Below, in pieces: positions 17,490 to 26,900 of a stretch of DNA of 33,697 bases; positions within the stretch are counted from its first letter, which is position 1; each line of letters opens with the position of its first letter. The notes under the pieces were generated by a model that was not told the DNA's origin, did no database searches, and saw nothing but the letters and a program-made list of their open reading frames with translations. The stretch lies in the NCBI GenBank assembly GCA_013697915.1, contig JACCVY010000151.1, forward strand, positions 1 to 33,697, given 5' to 3'. A program made the translations under genes and the position numbers. Origin of the DNA: Blastocatellia bacterium. GTDB lineage: Bacteria; Acidobacteriota; Blastocatellia; Pyrinomonadales; Pyrinomonadaceae.

Positions 17490-17912
17490 TCAAAAAGGAA
17501 TATCGTCATCTGCCATATCGGGCTGTTCGGCCGCCGGCGCGCCGCCGGCTGCTGCCGCTCTTTCCATTGGCGCTTCTTCGCCGCGGCCGCCGCCAATAAA
17601 CTGCATATCGGTGCCGTGAACCTCGAGCGTGTGCCGCGCCTTGCCGTCGCGATCGGTCCACTCCTCAACACGCAAGCGTCCTTCGATATATACCGGACGG
17701 CCCTTAGTCAAATACTGCGATGCGGTTTCTGCCTGGCGTCCCCAAAGGGTTACTCGGAACCAGGTCGTATTATCCTGCATCTCGCCCGACTTATCTTTGC
17801 GGCGCTCGTTTGTGGCCATGCTGAAACTGCACACCGGCGTTCCTTGCGGCGTATAGCGCAGCTCGGGATCGCGACCAAGATTGCCAACCAGAATCACTTT
17901 GTTGAAGGACAT
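17490..17912 (-). CDS. ssb: Single-stranded DNA-binding protein
   Basis: SSB coats single-stranded DNA during replication and repair. The OB-fold runs over residues 1-110 (MSFNKVILVGNLGRDPELRYTP, SFSMATNE, WFRVTLWGRQAE, GRPVYIEGRL). A short Gly/Ala-rich linker follows, then the acidic tip DDDIPF, which recruits partner proteins. Length is 140 residues. The frame extends upstream to 18110, but the family N-terminus MSFNKVILVG fixes the start at 17912. A good promoter lies just upstream on the minus strand. Confidence 0.97.
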   Translation of the reverse strand: MSFNKVILVGNLGRDPELRYTPQGTPVCSFSMATNERRKDKSGEMQDNTTWFRVTLWGRQAETASQYLTKGRPVYIEGRLRVEEWTDRDGKARHTLEVHGTDMQFIGGGRGEEAPMERAAAAGGAPAAEQPDMADDDIPF

Positions 17913-17955
17913 GAGGGACCTCGCAAAAATTATTTTATATAGGAAACTCGCGCGT

Positions 17956-17984
17956 ATCCTACTTGCGCGAGTAGTGGCGGTCAA
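17956..17984 (-). promoter_or_regulatory. Predicted ssb promoter
   Basis: On the minus strand TTGACC (17984-17979), a 17-base spacer and TAGGAT (17961-17956) lie 44 bases before the ssb ATG. Box quality and spacing are good. A TATA-rich segment (17936-17930) follows in the leader. It is divergent from miaB. Confidence 0.5.
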
Positions 17985-18099
17985 GTAGCCCGACGAATCG
18001 AGTATCTCACGAGCGATGCAAAAAATGCAGCATCGCGTTTGTCTAACAACTTCTGATAGACTACTCGCGAAAACTCGTTTGCTGGAAGCCGCTACAGCG

Positions 18100-19431
18100 A
18101 TGAATTCCAAGGTTTACATAGAAACATTTGGCTGCCAAATGAACGTTGCCGACACGGAACGCGCCGTCACTGGCTTGCGAAAAGCCGGCTATGAAATGAC
18201 GTCCGCGCCCGATGAAGCTGACGTTGTGCTATTGAATACCTGCTCGGTTAGAGAGCGCGCCGAACGAAAAGTTTTCCGGCGCGTTGGCGAGCTGCGAAAA
18301 TCGCCGCGCCGTCCGGTGATTGGAGTCATGGGCTGTGTGGCGCAGTTGGAAGGACCGTCCATTTTTCAAAAGGCAGCAGCCGTCGATTTAGTCATCGGCA
18401 CCCGAGCGACCGATCGAATTCCGTCGTTGCTCGCTCGCATACGCGACGGCGAAAAATTCGTGATTGATTTGGAGGAACGACAGGACGGTGAGGTTTGGGA
18501 TGTGTCGCCCGCCGAACGCCGCTCGCCATACGTTGCGTTCGTTCCCATCATCGAAGGCTGTAACAAATTCTGCTCCTTTTGTATCGTTCCTTATTCGCGC
18601 GGCCGCGAGAAAAGCCGCGGCGCCACTGAAATTGTTGCCGAAGTGAGGCAGCTGCGTTCGCTTGGGTACAAAGAGGTGCAACTAATCGGCCAAAACGTAA
18701 ATAGCTACCGGCCGAAAACGGAGGACGGTCTCGAGGGCTATGTGGGCGCCACGCCCTTCTCGCGCCTGCTGCGTGCCGTTGCTGCTACGGGAACCGAGCG
18801 GATCAAATTTACAACATCATTTCCCAGAGACTTTCATCCTGATATAGTGTCTGCGATCGAAGAGTATCCCAACCTTTGCAATTGGGTTCATTTGCCGGTG
18901 CAGTCCGGAAGCGATCGCATGTTGAAGGCAATGCGCAGGGGACATACGTCGGCCGACTATCTGCGAAGAGTTGAAATGATCAAGAGCTCGACCAGACGTT
19001 TGTCGCTAACGAGCGATATCATTGTTGGCTTTCCCGGCGAAAGCGAACAGGATTTCGAAAACACAATGCAACTGGTGCGCGACTGCGAATTCGACGGGCT
19101 CTTCATATTCAAGTATTCAAAACGCAACGGCACGCCGGCTGCCAACTTCAGTCAGCCAGTTTCCGAGGCTGACAAGACGGCGCGCTTTCTGGCTTTGGAA
19201 GAGCTGCAAAGTTCGCTACAGGACAAGCTCTATAACAAGCAGGTTGGTCGTACGCTCAGCGTGCTGGTTGAGAAACAGAGTGCGAGGTCAAACCATGACG
19301 TTAGCGGGCACTCGACTTGTAACAAAGTGGTGAACTTTAAGGGCAACATGAAACAGTGCGGCTCGATCGTCGACGTGTTGATTTCGGAAGGCAAGCCAAA
19401 TAGTTTGTATGGCACGGCAATCAGCGGATAA
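18100..19431 (+). CDS. miaB: tRNA-2-methylthio-N6-dimethylallyladenosine synthase MiaB
   Basis: MiaB is a radical-SAM methylthiotransferase that adds a methylthio group to i6A37 in tRNA. The N-terminal domain binds an auxiliary [4Fe-4S] cluster through C12 (FGCQMN), C48 (LLNTCSVRERA) and C79 (GVMGCVAQ). The radical-SAM cluster motif is C154-x3-C158-x2-C161 (EGCNKFCSFCIVPYSRG). HLPVQSGSDRMLKAMRRGH and DIIVGFPGESEQDF are further hallmarks. A TRAM domain ends the protein. Length is 443 residues. The start at ATG 18100 follows from the family N-terminus; the frame is open back to 18016 but that extension is unlike MiaB. Confidence 0.96.
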   Translation: MNSKVYIETFGCQMNVADTERAVTGLRKAGYEMTSAPDEADVVLLNTCSVRERAERKVFRRVGELRKSPRRPVIGVMGCVAQLEGPSIFQKAAAVDLVIGTRATDRIPSLLARIRDGEKFVIDLEERQDGEVWDVSPAERRSPYVAFVPIIEGCNKFCSFCIVPYSRGREKSRGATEIVAEVRQLRSLGYKEVQLIGQNVNSYRPKTEDGLEGYVGATPFSRLLRAVAATGTERIKFTTSFPRDFHPDIVSAIEEYPNLCNWVHLPVQSGSDRMLKAMRRGHTSADYLRRVEMIKSSTRRLSLTSDIIVGFPGESEQDFENTMQLVRDCEFDGLFIFKYSKRNGTPAANFSQPVSEADKTARFLALEELQSSLQDKLYNKQVGRTLSVLVEKQSARSNHDVSGHSTCNKVVNFKGNMKQCGSIVDVLISEGKPNSLYGTAISG

Positions 19432-19440
19432 TTGGGTTTT

Positions 19441-19530
19441 TCTCCCTCTCCCTTTGGGAGAGGGTTGGGGAGAGCGCTTGTGCGCGGCAAGCTTAGCACC
19501 CTCCCCTGACCCCTCCCAAAGGGAGGGGAA
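19441..19530. repeat. Paired palindromic intergenic repeat
   Basis: Two C/G-rich palindromes face each other: CCCTCTCCC-TTT-GGGAGAGGG (19444-19464) and CCCCTCCC-AAA-GGGAGGGG (19510-19528). Each is a hairpin on its own, and the first with its flank (GGTTGGGGAGAG) also pairs with the second and its flank (CTCCCCTGACC) to form a larger stem. Such REP-like units are common between genes in many bacteria. This one lies between miaB and the BFN gene and could act as a bidirectional transcription barrier. Confidence 0.7.
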
Positions 19531-19573
19531 GAAACCACGCAAGTTTTAACCAGGATGTTCTTAGGCAGCCTTT

Positions 19574-20065
19574 ATGGAAATTGAGGTAAAAATTCGAGCG
19601 TTGATGATGGATCCAAACAGCGGCACTCCTATCGTCATTCTTAAGGACGTCGACAGCGATACGATGCTGCCAATTTGGGTTGGCACCTACGAGGCGAATG
19701 CTATCGCCCTGGAGATTGAGAAGATTGCGCCGCCGCGGCCCATGACCCACGACCTGCTGCGTAATCTCATTATTGAATTGGGCATTGAAGTCGAGCGTGT
19801 AGTGGTTACCAGTTTACGTGATAATACTTTCTTTGCCGTTATCGAGATGCGCATGAGTGACGGCAATCGCATGGTGCTGGACTCGAGACCTTCAGATGCA
19901 ATCGCGCTCGCGCTTCGTGCCGACTGTCCGATATACGTTGACGCCGAGGTGATTAAAGCCTCGCGCAATACGGTGCCTTCAGAGGAAGAGGGCGGGGAAG
20001 AGTCAAGCTTGAGTGAAGAAGAATGGCCGGACGTGATTGGCGAAGCCGGCGATCTCCCGATGTAG
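19574..20065 (+). CDS. Bifunctional nuclease domain protein (BFN, DUF151)
   Basis: This 163-residue protein is mostly a BFN/DUF151 domain: IRALMMDPNSGTPIVILKD, LPIWVGTYEANAIALEIE, RPMTHDLLRNLI, then DSRPSDAIALALRADCPIYV. The domain was named after a plant protein with RNase and DNase activities and forms a compact wedge-shaped fold. In most bacteria the biochemical role is unproven. The last ~25 residues form a very acidic tail (EEEGGEESSLSEEEWPDV). An AGG lies nine bases upstream of ATG 19574. It sits next to parA, which begins 68 bases downstream. Confidence 0.93.
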   Translation: MEIEVKIRALMMDPNSGTPIVILKDVDSDTMLPIWVGTYEANAIALEIEKIAPPRPMTHDLLRNLIIELGIEVERVVVTSLRDNTFFAVIEMRMSDGNRMVLDSRPSDAIALALRADCPIYVDAEVIKASRNTVPSEEEGGEESSLSEEEWPDVIGEAGDLPM

Positions 20066-20094
20066 CGTGTTCTAAGATGTTGGATGATTGTTTC

Positions 20095-20103
20095 TGCTAA
20101 AAT
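20095..20103 (+). promoter_or_regulatory. Extended -10 element, predicted parAB promoter
   Basis: TGC immediately followed by TAAAAT (20098-20103) matches an extended -10 promoter (TGn-TATAAT type). No convincing -35 box lies at 17 bases, as expected for that class. Transcription would begin about 20110, giving a short leader before ATG 20134. Confidence 0.4.
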
Positions 20104-20133
20104 AGAGTCAATACAAATCCCGATGTACAGCGA

Positions 20134-20889
20134 ATGATAATTGCGATCGCAAATCAAAAAGGTGGGGTGGGAAAGACGACCACTGCCATCAATTTGGCTG
20201 CCGCATTCGCCAGACTGGGTAAACGTGTCCTCCTGCTCGATCTGGATCCACAGGCAAACAGTTCAATTTCATTTCTGGATCCGCTTTCAATAGAGCGGTC
20301 CGCTTACGAGTTAATGACTGACGGCCTGGCGCCGGTAGAACAGACCGTTTACCGGACGCCCGTTGAAAATCTGGACATAGTTCCCGCGCGCATCAATCTG
20401 GCAAAGTTGGAAGCCAAGCTGGTCGGCGATTTTGATGCCCCGTTTCGTCTTAAAGATCGATTAGCGCCTTTCCGCGAAGAGTATCCAGTCATCGTTATCG
20501 ATACGCCGCCGACGCTCGGTTTAATTACAGTCAATGCGCTCGTCGCGGCCACGCATGTGCTGGTTCCCATTCAGTCATCGTACTTTGCTCTGGAGGGCAC
20601 TGACGATTTGCTCGAGACAATAGAAAAAGTTAAGGCGCGACCCAATCCCAGCCTCGAGTTGCTGGGTGTGCTGGTGACGCTGCACGACAAGCGCACCACG
20701 CTGGCGCGCGAAGTTCACGAACAAATCAAGAAAGTCTTTGGACCGAAACTGTTTGACACAGTCATAACAAAGAGTGTGCGGCTGGAAGAATCGCCCGCGT
20801 ACAAAGAAGCAATATTTAGTTTCGCTCCTAATTCATCTGGCGCGATCGAGTATGGAAATTTATGTGAAGAGGTAATGAGCCGTGTCTAA
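20134..20889 (+). CDS. parA: Chromosome partitioning ATPase ParA (Soj)
   Basis: ParA drives segregation of ParB-bound origin DNA. The deviant Walker A box is KGGVGKTT at residues 9-16, followed by LLDLDPQANSS (Walker A') and VIVIDTPPTLGLIT (Walker B). At 251 residues it is the short chromosomal type without an N-terminal DNA-binding domain. An 8-bp overlap with parB marks a two-gene operon. No parS-like 16-mer was seen in the window. Confidence 0.95.
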   Translation: MIIAIANQKGGVGKTTTAINLAAAFARLGKRVLLLDLDPQANSSISFLDPLSIERSAYELMTDGLAPVEQTVYRTPVENLDIVPARINLAKLEAKLVGDFDAPFRLKDRLAPFREEYPVIVIDTPPTLGLITVNALVAATHVLVPIQSSYFALEGTDDLLETIEKVKARPNPSLELLGVLVTLHDKRTTLAREVHEQIKKVFGPKLFDTVITKSVRLEESPAYKEAIFSFAPNSSGAIEYGNLCEEVMSRV

Positions 20890-21730
20890 AAGGGGACTGC
20901 CGACAGGATTGTCGATGCGCCACGATGCCCACTATGTTGAGGAGTTGTCGCAGCATCAGCCTGCCACGGTTGGCCGGATGATCGCGATCGACAAGATTGA
21001 TCCAAATCCGGAACAGCCGCGTTCTGAGTTTGGAGACTTAACAGAACTAACTGCATCGATTGCTGACAAAGGCGTGCTCGAACCGTTGCTGGTTAAGCCA
21101 TCGCGGTCAACTGGTCGTTGGATGATCATTGCCGGAGAGCGACGCTATCGTGCCGCGCGTGCCGCCGGATTGACGGAATTACCCTGCGTGGAGATGGAAG
21201 TCGACGAAGGGACTGTCGCTGAGATCGCGTTGATCGAAAACATGCAACGCAAGGATCTTACCGTCTGGGAAGAGTCCGACGGCTTATTGGCATTGACCGA
21301 AAGATTTGGCTACACGCATGAAGAAGTCGCGCGGAAAGTAGGGAAGAGCAGAAGCACGGTCACTGAGGCTTTATCGATTGCAGGCATTCCCGCTGACGTC
21401 CGCGATATTTGCCGCCAGGCAGATGTATCCGCAAAGTCGGTGCTGCTGCAAATTGTGCGGCAACCGGATGAAGCAGGAATGCGGCGGCTGGCGAAAGAAA
21501 TAACTTCGCGAGGATTGACGCGCGAGGACGCAAGGGAAGTAAGACGACAGGAAATGGGTCCGCGTGTTACCGCGGAAGCGAAGCCTTATACTTTCAAGTA
21601 TGCCTCACCGAATAAAGACTTCAACCTTGAGATTCGTTTTCGTCGCTCAAAAGTTGAACGCGCTGAAGTGGCTCAGGCTCTGCGATCGGCGGCTAAGAAT
21701 ATTGACAGTGACAATCACCAGCCGGACTGA
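20882..21730 (+). CDS. parB: Chromosome partitioning protein ParB
   Basis: The N-terminal ParB/Srx domain has IDPNPEQPR, the CTP-binding GERRYRAA box (about 80-87) and AEIALIENMQRKDL. A helix-turn-helix follows (TERFGYTHEEVARKVGKSRSTVTEAL, about 138-163) that would read parS. The C-terminus (NLEIRFRRSKVERAEVAQALRSA) is a plausible dimerisation domain. The start is GTG 20882, inside the end of parA, so translation is coupled. Length (282 residues) and order fit Spo0J/ParB. Confidence 0.94.
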   Translation: MSKRGLPTGLSMRHDAHYVEELSQHQPATVGRMIAIDKIDPNPEQPRSEFGDLTELTASIADKGVLEPLLVKPSRSTGRWMIIAGERRYRAARAAGLTELPCVEMEVDEGTVAEIALIENMQRKDLTVWEESDGLLALTERFGYTHEEVARKVGKSRSTVTEALSIAGIPADVRDICRQADVSAKSVLLQIVRQPDEAGMRRLAKEITSRGLTREDAREVRRQEMGPRVTAEAKPYTFKYASPNKDFNLEIRFRRSKVERAEVAQALRSAAKNIDSDNHQPD

Positions 21731-21897
21731 AGACACGACCTCACACAATCAGACAGCTTGCACAAGGGTCCGAGGCGGTTGGCGCTTCGCGTGATCAGTG
21801 TTATATGAATGCTGTGAAGAGGACTAGGCGCGCCAGGCATCGGCGACTTTTTGTACAAAGCCCATTCAGACTCATTAGTTCCTCACCTGAACGTTCC

Positions 21898-22449
21898 TCA
21901 TCTCGACGCAATACTCTTTTTCTTTTCCGCGACCGCGCGCTTTTGAAGTCCCTTTGCCCAGCGCTCGAGCGTAGGCTGAATCGGCTTAAACAAGCGTGCG
22001 CGGAACGAGTGCTTCTTTTCATTCCAGGCTTTGAGTTGTTTCTCGGTGTAAGCGCGTACGGCAGGTTCAAGCTGACCCTTCTTAAGCGAATGCTTTAGCG
22101 TGAAGTGATAGTGTTGGCCGACCAGAGAGAATAGGGTCGCTACCAGGTTACCTTTGAACGAAAGGCGAGGAACTATCTTTTTATGAAAAGGTTTGTTTCC
22201 GGGTAACAAAACGCCGATTGCCAACTCCAACCATGCACCCTTCGGACCCTGCCGCGGATGATAAAGACCGGGCAGCTCGGTCGCCTGGAATGTCCCTCTC
22301 AAGCGCGGCTCGGAAATAAATTCGACGAGTCGTATCCGTTCTAATCCACGCGTGTGCTCGCGTGGCAAACTATCAAATGCGTTCTCAACACTCTTTAACG
22401 TGTCCGCCGGTAGCTTGCGCTCAACTTGATTCTCAATTTTTATTGCCAC
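21898..22449 (-). CDS. Conserved-looking protein of unknown function
   Basis: The 183 residues have no recognised domain. The sequence is basic, without signal peptide or membrane helix, and looks like a real folded protein: RGLERIRLVEFI, LPGLYHPRQG, AWLELAIGVLLP, and a histidine-rich patch LVGQHYHFTLKHSLKKGQ at about residues 112-129, followed by a Lys-rich C-terminus. The histidine patch loosely recalls a metal site but lacks HExxH. A good GAGGTGAG ribosome-binding site precedes the GTG at 22449. It converges on parB from the opposite strand, and 167 bases without genes separate them. Confidence 0.7.
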   Translation of the reverse strand: MAIKIENQVERKLPADTLKSVENAFDSLPREHTRGLERIRLVEFISEPRLRGTFQATELPGLYHPRQGPKGAWLELAIGVLLPGNKPFHKKIVPRLSFKGNLVATLFSLVGQHYHFTLKHSLKKGQLEPAVRAYTEKQLKAWNEKKHSFRARLFKPIQPTLERWAKGLQKRAVAEKKKSIASR

Positions 22450-22709
22450 TGCAATCTCACCTCATAAACCAACATAAGCGAATTAGATTTTGTTTCGTCA
22501 CTCTAAGTGCGGCGCGAATCGTGGTCAAGTGGTCGTGCAGCGGAGCGCAAAATACCTCGGGTTAGGACGTGCGGCTGTCTCTGGCGCGAAGCCAACCAGT
22601 TTGCTGTTCGAGCTGCTTGAGCAACATGCGGTGAGTCTTGGCGTGCAAGCGATCACAGAAGAGCTGACGCGAGCCCGAAACATATGGAACTCACATCGGA
22701 ATCTTGAGT
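22450..22709. other. Gap with a possible gene remnant
   Basis: The only structure I see is a plus-strand frame (open 22490-22723, ATG unlikely to be a true start) whose second half, LLFELLEQHAVSLGVQAITEELTRARNIW, reads like the amphipathic C-terminal end of a protein. It runs 14 bases into the next gene. It may be the degraded tail of a gene once coupled to the downstream unknown gene. Confidence 0.25.
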
Positions 22710-23282
22710 ATGCCACTCGTTGACTTTCAAACCGCCCTCGGGCGCTTGGTTGGTGTTCAGCAGGGCACGAATCCGCTTGACGGCCTTAATCTCGATACGC
22801 GCGAGAGCCAATACCTGGAAGCCCTGCAAAAGACGCCCGGCTTTCTATTTAGCAGAAGCATTCAGCGGTCCTGGTGTATTGGGCGTGCCGCAAAGTCCGC
22901 CCATTTGACGCTTTCTTTTCTTCCGGAAAATGAAAGGCAGGAACTGCTAAATGAATGGATTGACTCGGGCGCGGGGACTCAGTCGTTTTACGATGCCCAG
23001 GCTGGCGCGTTCCTGGACTTTATTAGCCGGCGGCTAATAAATCCTTCGCATGAATTTAGCGTCTGTCAGCTTGAGCAGGCCACCTTGCTAGTAGGCGAGG
23101 GAAGAAATTACTTCACCCCACCGGGTGCCGAGCACTTTTGCCATGCGCCGTCGGCGCACGAAATCGACTTATGGGACATGTTAGAGAGTCCGCAGTCAGT
23201 GGCCGCCTTGCTAAGCCAACCGCACCAGCGCCACACGCTTGAGGACCTGCTGAGCTACGGCATTGTCGAATACGCTGATTAG
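22710..23282 (+). CDS. Protein of unknown function, about 190 residues
   Basis: No family is recognised. The protein is soluble, helical, with a start at ATG 22710 (an in-frame TTG lies at 22704). Noticeable parts are RSIQRSWCIGRAAKSAHLTLSFLP (about 48-71), SHEFSVCQLEQATLLVGEG (about 112-130) and a C-terminal HTLEDLLSYGIVEY that looks conserved rather than random. The order resembles small partner proteins encoded next to peptide-modifying enzymes, but nothing in the window confirms that. It stands alone between unrelated genes. Confidence 0.6.
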   Translation: MPLVDFQTALGRLVGVQQGTNPLDGLNLDTRESQYLEALQKTPGFLFSRSIQRSWCIGRAAKSAHLTLSFLPENERQELLNEWIDSGAGTQSFYDAQAGAFLDFISRRLINPSHEFSVCQLEQATLLVGEGRNYFTPPGAEHFCHAPSAHEIDLWDMLESPQSVAALLSQPHQRHTLEDLLSYGIVEYAD

Positions 23283-23693
23283 CCCCTGGTGAAAGAAGGG
23301 CGGCCCACCTTAACTGTCCTCCGAATACAACAACGTGAGCTGAATAGCCTAATTCCCGCTGTATTCGCTGCGTCTGATAATACATATTATGTTGGAACTG
23401 GCTTTGCCTCATAAAGGCCGTAATGGAGCGATTAATGAGGCAGATCGCGTTTTTGCCTCAAAAAGGATTTCCCAGGTCTGTAGCTGAGGCTACGGCGGGC
23501 CGTGAAGATCACTGATTTGGTGTGTCGCGGTCGCCGGATAAAGTTTCTCAAAGGTCCAGCCTTGTTCGTACTCATCGCGCCTCGTGATCGCCAAGGCGTT
23601 ACTTCTACTATTGGCAAGAATCCACCATCGACTGGTTGCGAAGCCTCGGGCCGAGGAACGCCAGCTACATGCCTGACGCGACACGAATAAATG
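23283..23693. other. Gene-poor gap
   Basis: About 410 bases between the unknown gene and a predicted promoter. The only sizeable frame runs on the minus strand across 23490-23891; its Arg/Ser-rich translation shows no recognisable domain and it covers the promoter of the next gene. I see no RNA gene, no clear hairpin with a T-tract and no insertion sequence ends here. Confidence 0.4.
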
Positions 23694-23721
23694 TTGACGG
23701 CTCATGAAATAGGTATAGAAT
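23694..23721 (+). promoter_or_regulatory. Predicted promoter of the secreted hydrolase operon
   Basis: TTGACG (23694-23699), a 16-base spacer and TAGAAT (23716-23721, within TATAGAAT) make the strongest promoter in this gap. It would yield a leader of about 200 bases before ATG 23933, long enough to hold regulation. The leader contains AGATC/GATCT-type inverted repeats near 23734-23754 and an out-of-frame small ORF from 23872. Confidence 0.45.
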
Positions 23722-23932
23722 CCCCTTATTCTCAGATCCCCGACATCTGATCTTCGGTTTGCAAGAAGTTCAACTACGCAGGTCTTACTAGAGTGACGCC
23801 CCAACATGGTGTGTAGCGGACGCGTGCAGCACAGCAGTGTCAGTGGAGATCTCTTTCCTGGAGAAGCCCCAATGAAGAAACCGTCACCCACTCACAGCAA
23901 GTCTAATCTATTTCCTTCTCCACGAACCAGTT

Positions 23933-26900
23933 ATGAGGGTCTTCTTTGCCGTCGCTCTGCTTTGCTTGATTGCACCGCAAGCGGCCCATGGTCAGGCCCC
24001 TCCCTGCCCTGATCCCCCCGCTCCTATCTCAAACTCGTATACCTTTCAAGGGCTGGGCGAGAGCATCACTATTCCCTTCAGCACGTCTCCTTGCCATACC
24101 GTGGCCGTCAATGTTTCCTGGTCAAACGGTCTGAACTATGGAAGTAATCTTAAGGTTTCGTTTCTTGACGCCTCAGGCCAGCCAATTTACTACGAAGATA
24201 CCATTTCAGCGTATCTACCAGGGTCGAGGATCTTTCCATTTTCGTCGCCATATCCTTACCCGTGGCGCGGATCGCGTTCGTCACTCCTTAACCCGGCGGC
24301 CCTGAAAATCGAAACAATATATCCCTTCGCGGTTTCCTGTTTCATCACTTACGACATCACGTTTACTGCGCGGCCAGGCTACAACGTTGGTGGCGATAGT
24401 TTCACTAATGCCCCATTAGTTCCAGCATTACCCACGACATATTTAGGCAGTATGTATGACGGGAGAACGCCGCCATTCGGAGGTGTCTCGATAGACCCAG
24501 GCCAGTTCTTCAAGGTGCACCTAAAGTGCAATCAAGCTATATATGCTTATGGTTCGGTTACGGTAAGCAGCGGCGTCAGCTCCAACTTTCGCGTGGACAT
24601 CTATGATGCCAATCAACAGCTAATAACGCCAAACTGGATCTTTACTGGCAGCATGGGCACGACGAGTTTCGCTTCGAATCCTTTTGTCAATCCCAACTCC
24701 ACCGAGAGCGATTTTTACATCAAGGCGTGGAGTTACAACTGGCCCATCTACGATTTCACCCTGAACATAGATGAGTATGTCGCGTCAAACAATGTGAACA
24801 ATCCCCGACCCGTTGCTCCCGACGCAACCGGAGGAACGACTCCGAACAGTGAGGAGTTCCATCTGCCCGCGAGCATCGACACCGACGTTTTAACCGTTAG
24901 TGCTACGGAACTGTGGGCGAAGGTCTATTGGCCGGCGGATTTTTCGGGCGGCCCCTATCCGCTAGCGGTTTTTCTTCATGGGAACCATTCAACCTGCGGA
25001 AAGATCGGAACCAGCCCGCGCCTTGACGATAACAGTGATTACACTTTGACCGGCACATGTCCAGCTGGTTATAGCGTAATCAATAACCATCTAGGATTCG
25101 AATATCTCGCTACCCAGCTTGCTTCTCGTGGCTATATAGTTAGTTCCATCAATGCCAATCGCGGTATCACTGGTGGCGATCAAAGCCATCCCGATGATCC
25201 TGCTCACATCTTCTCTCGCGGACGCCTGGTGCTTAAGCATCTGGAAACTCTGCAAAAATGGAATGCTGGTCCGTCAGCTTTGATCACCCCTACCACCTTA
25301 GGCACATTGCGAAAGAATTCGAATAACTGGTTTGGGATGAAGATTACGGTCGGATCTCAAGCAATCACTGTTTATTCGCTCGGAAGAATATTCGTGAGCG
25401 GCAACACGGGCACACATACCGTCAAGCTTGTGAGAGCCAGCGACAGCGTTGACCTGGCCAGTGTCTCTATACCCATGACTGGCGGCACCGCGGGTCAGTT
25501 TAAGTATGTGAACCTGACGACGCCGATTAGGTTAGCTGCGAATACCAGTTACTACGTCGCCAGCAAGGAAGTGAACAATGGTGACTTCTGGTATGACTCG
25601 AACACAATTGTTGGCTCGACGACGATTGCTACGGTAAATGGGAGAGTTACCAGCACTAATGGCACGACTTGGAGTACATCAGGAGCCGTAGCAGGAAACG
25701 TCTACGTGCCAGTAGATCTTAAGTATCAGGTTCTCAGCGTAAATTTTACAGGCAAGGTAGATTTTACCAACGTGGGTCTGATGGGGCATTCTCGGGGAGG
25801 TCAAGGTGTCCTTGCTGCCTACAACCTATACAGGAATGCCGGCATCGATCCTAGAGCAACCCCTCCCGACATTGCTTGGTCAACTAGGATTCCGGGAATG
25901 AATATCAAAGGCATCTTCGAGATTGCACCGACCGATTATTTCCTTCCAACCGCGAGCGATGGTAGCGGCGTCCAGTATCCGAATGCTGACGGAACTGCAT
26001 TCAATGCCCTGCTTCCGATGTGCGACGGGGATGTTAGGAGTCTCCAGGGAGTTCGAGTATTCGATAGGGCAATGTCGTTTACTGGCGGAAACACTGGCGT
26101 TCCGGCAGAGAGCCCGGCGACGCAAAAGTCTACCTACGGCGTTTGGGGTGCGAACCATAACTTCTTCAATACTGAATGGCAACAGACTGAATCCCTGGGT
26201 TGTAAGGGTCCTGGCAATACGCGTCTGTTTCCTTTTCCGGTCACGGACGGAAGCGGATCGCCTAATCAAAGAACAACCGGCTCGGCCAGTGTTCTCGCCT
26301 TTTTCCGGGCCAACGTTGGCTCGTCTCCTTCGACAGCCTTTAACCAGAATTTCAAGCCGAATTATCAACTGCCCGCGGTCATTACTTCCATACCCGAACG
26401 CATCGATCAGGGATTCACCTCTTCGCCCAGTTTGACAATCACGAAGGTTCTGTTTGATTTCACTGCCACACTACCCCCAAATTCAGATTATCTGTTCACC
26501 GCGCCGGCTGTAGCGTTCAACAATGCAGCGACGATTCCTGAGCACGACTATGTGACGAATCCCACTCCATGCTTTGGAGGTTCGAATCCGCCACCTTGTC
26601 CAGCACCAAGCCCTATTGCAGTAGCTCTAACGGTCGGGCGGATCTCCTGGGAAAGCGCGGACTGCGCGAATTATTTCCAGGCAAACTGGAAAGCGCCGGG
26701 CACCGGAGAGAGCGTTACCGGTTATCAAACGCTCGATTTCCGCGTTTCTCGTCAAATCGACGACATACGAAATTCCTCTGCCTCCACTAACTTTCAAATC
26801 CAGTTTATTGCGGCCGACGGTAGCCCCACCGGCGCTGCTGTTTCTCTCAACAAGTATATGAACCTCGCGGGGCCAGTCGGCTTAGACGACGGGAGTCCTA

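Noticed and set aside
20000-21800. parS site near parAB
   Set aside because: I looked for the TGTTTCACGTGAAACA-type palindrome and found no convincing match in the window.
23490-23891. 133-residue minus-strand frame in the gap before the hydrolase
   Set aside because: Arg/Ser-rich composition with no domain, and it overlaps the best promoter and leader of the next operon.
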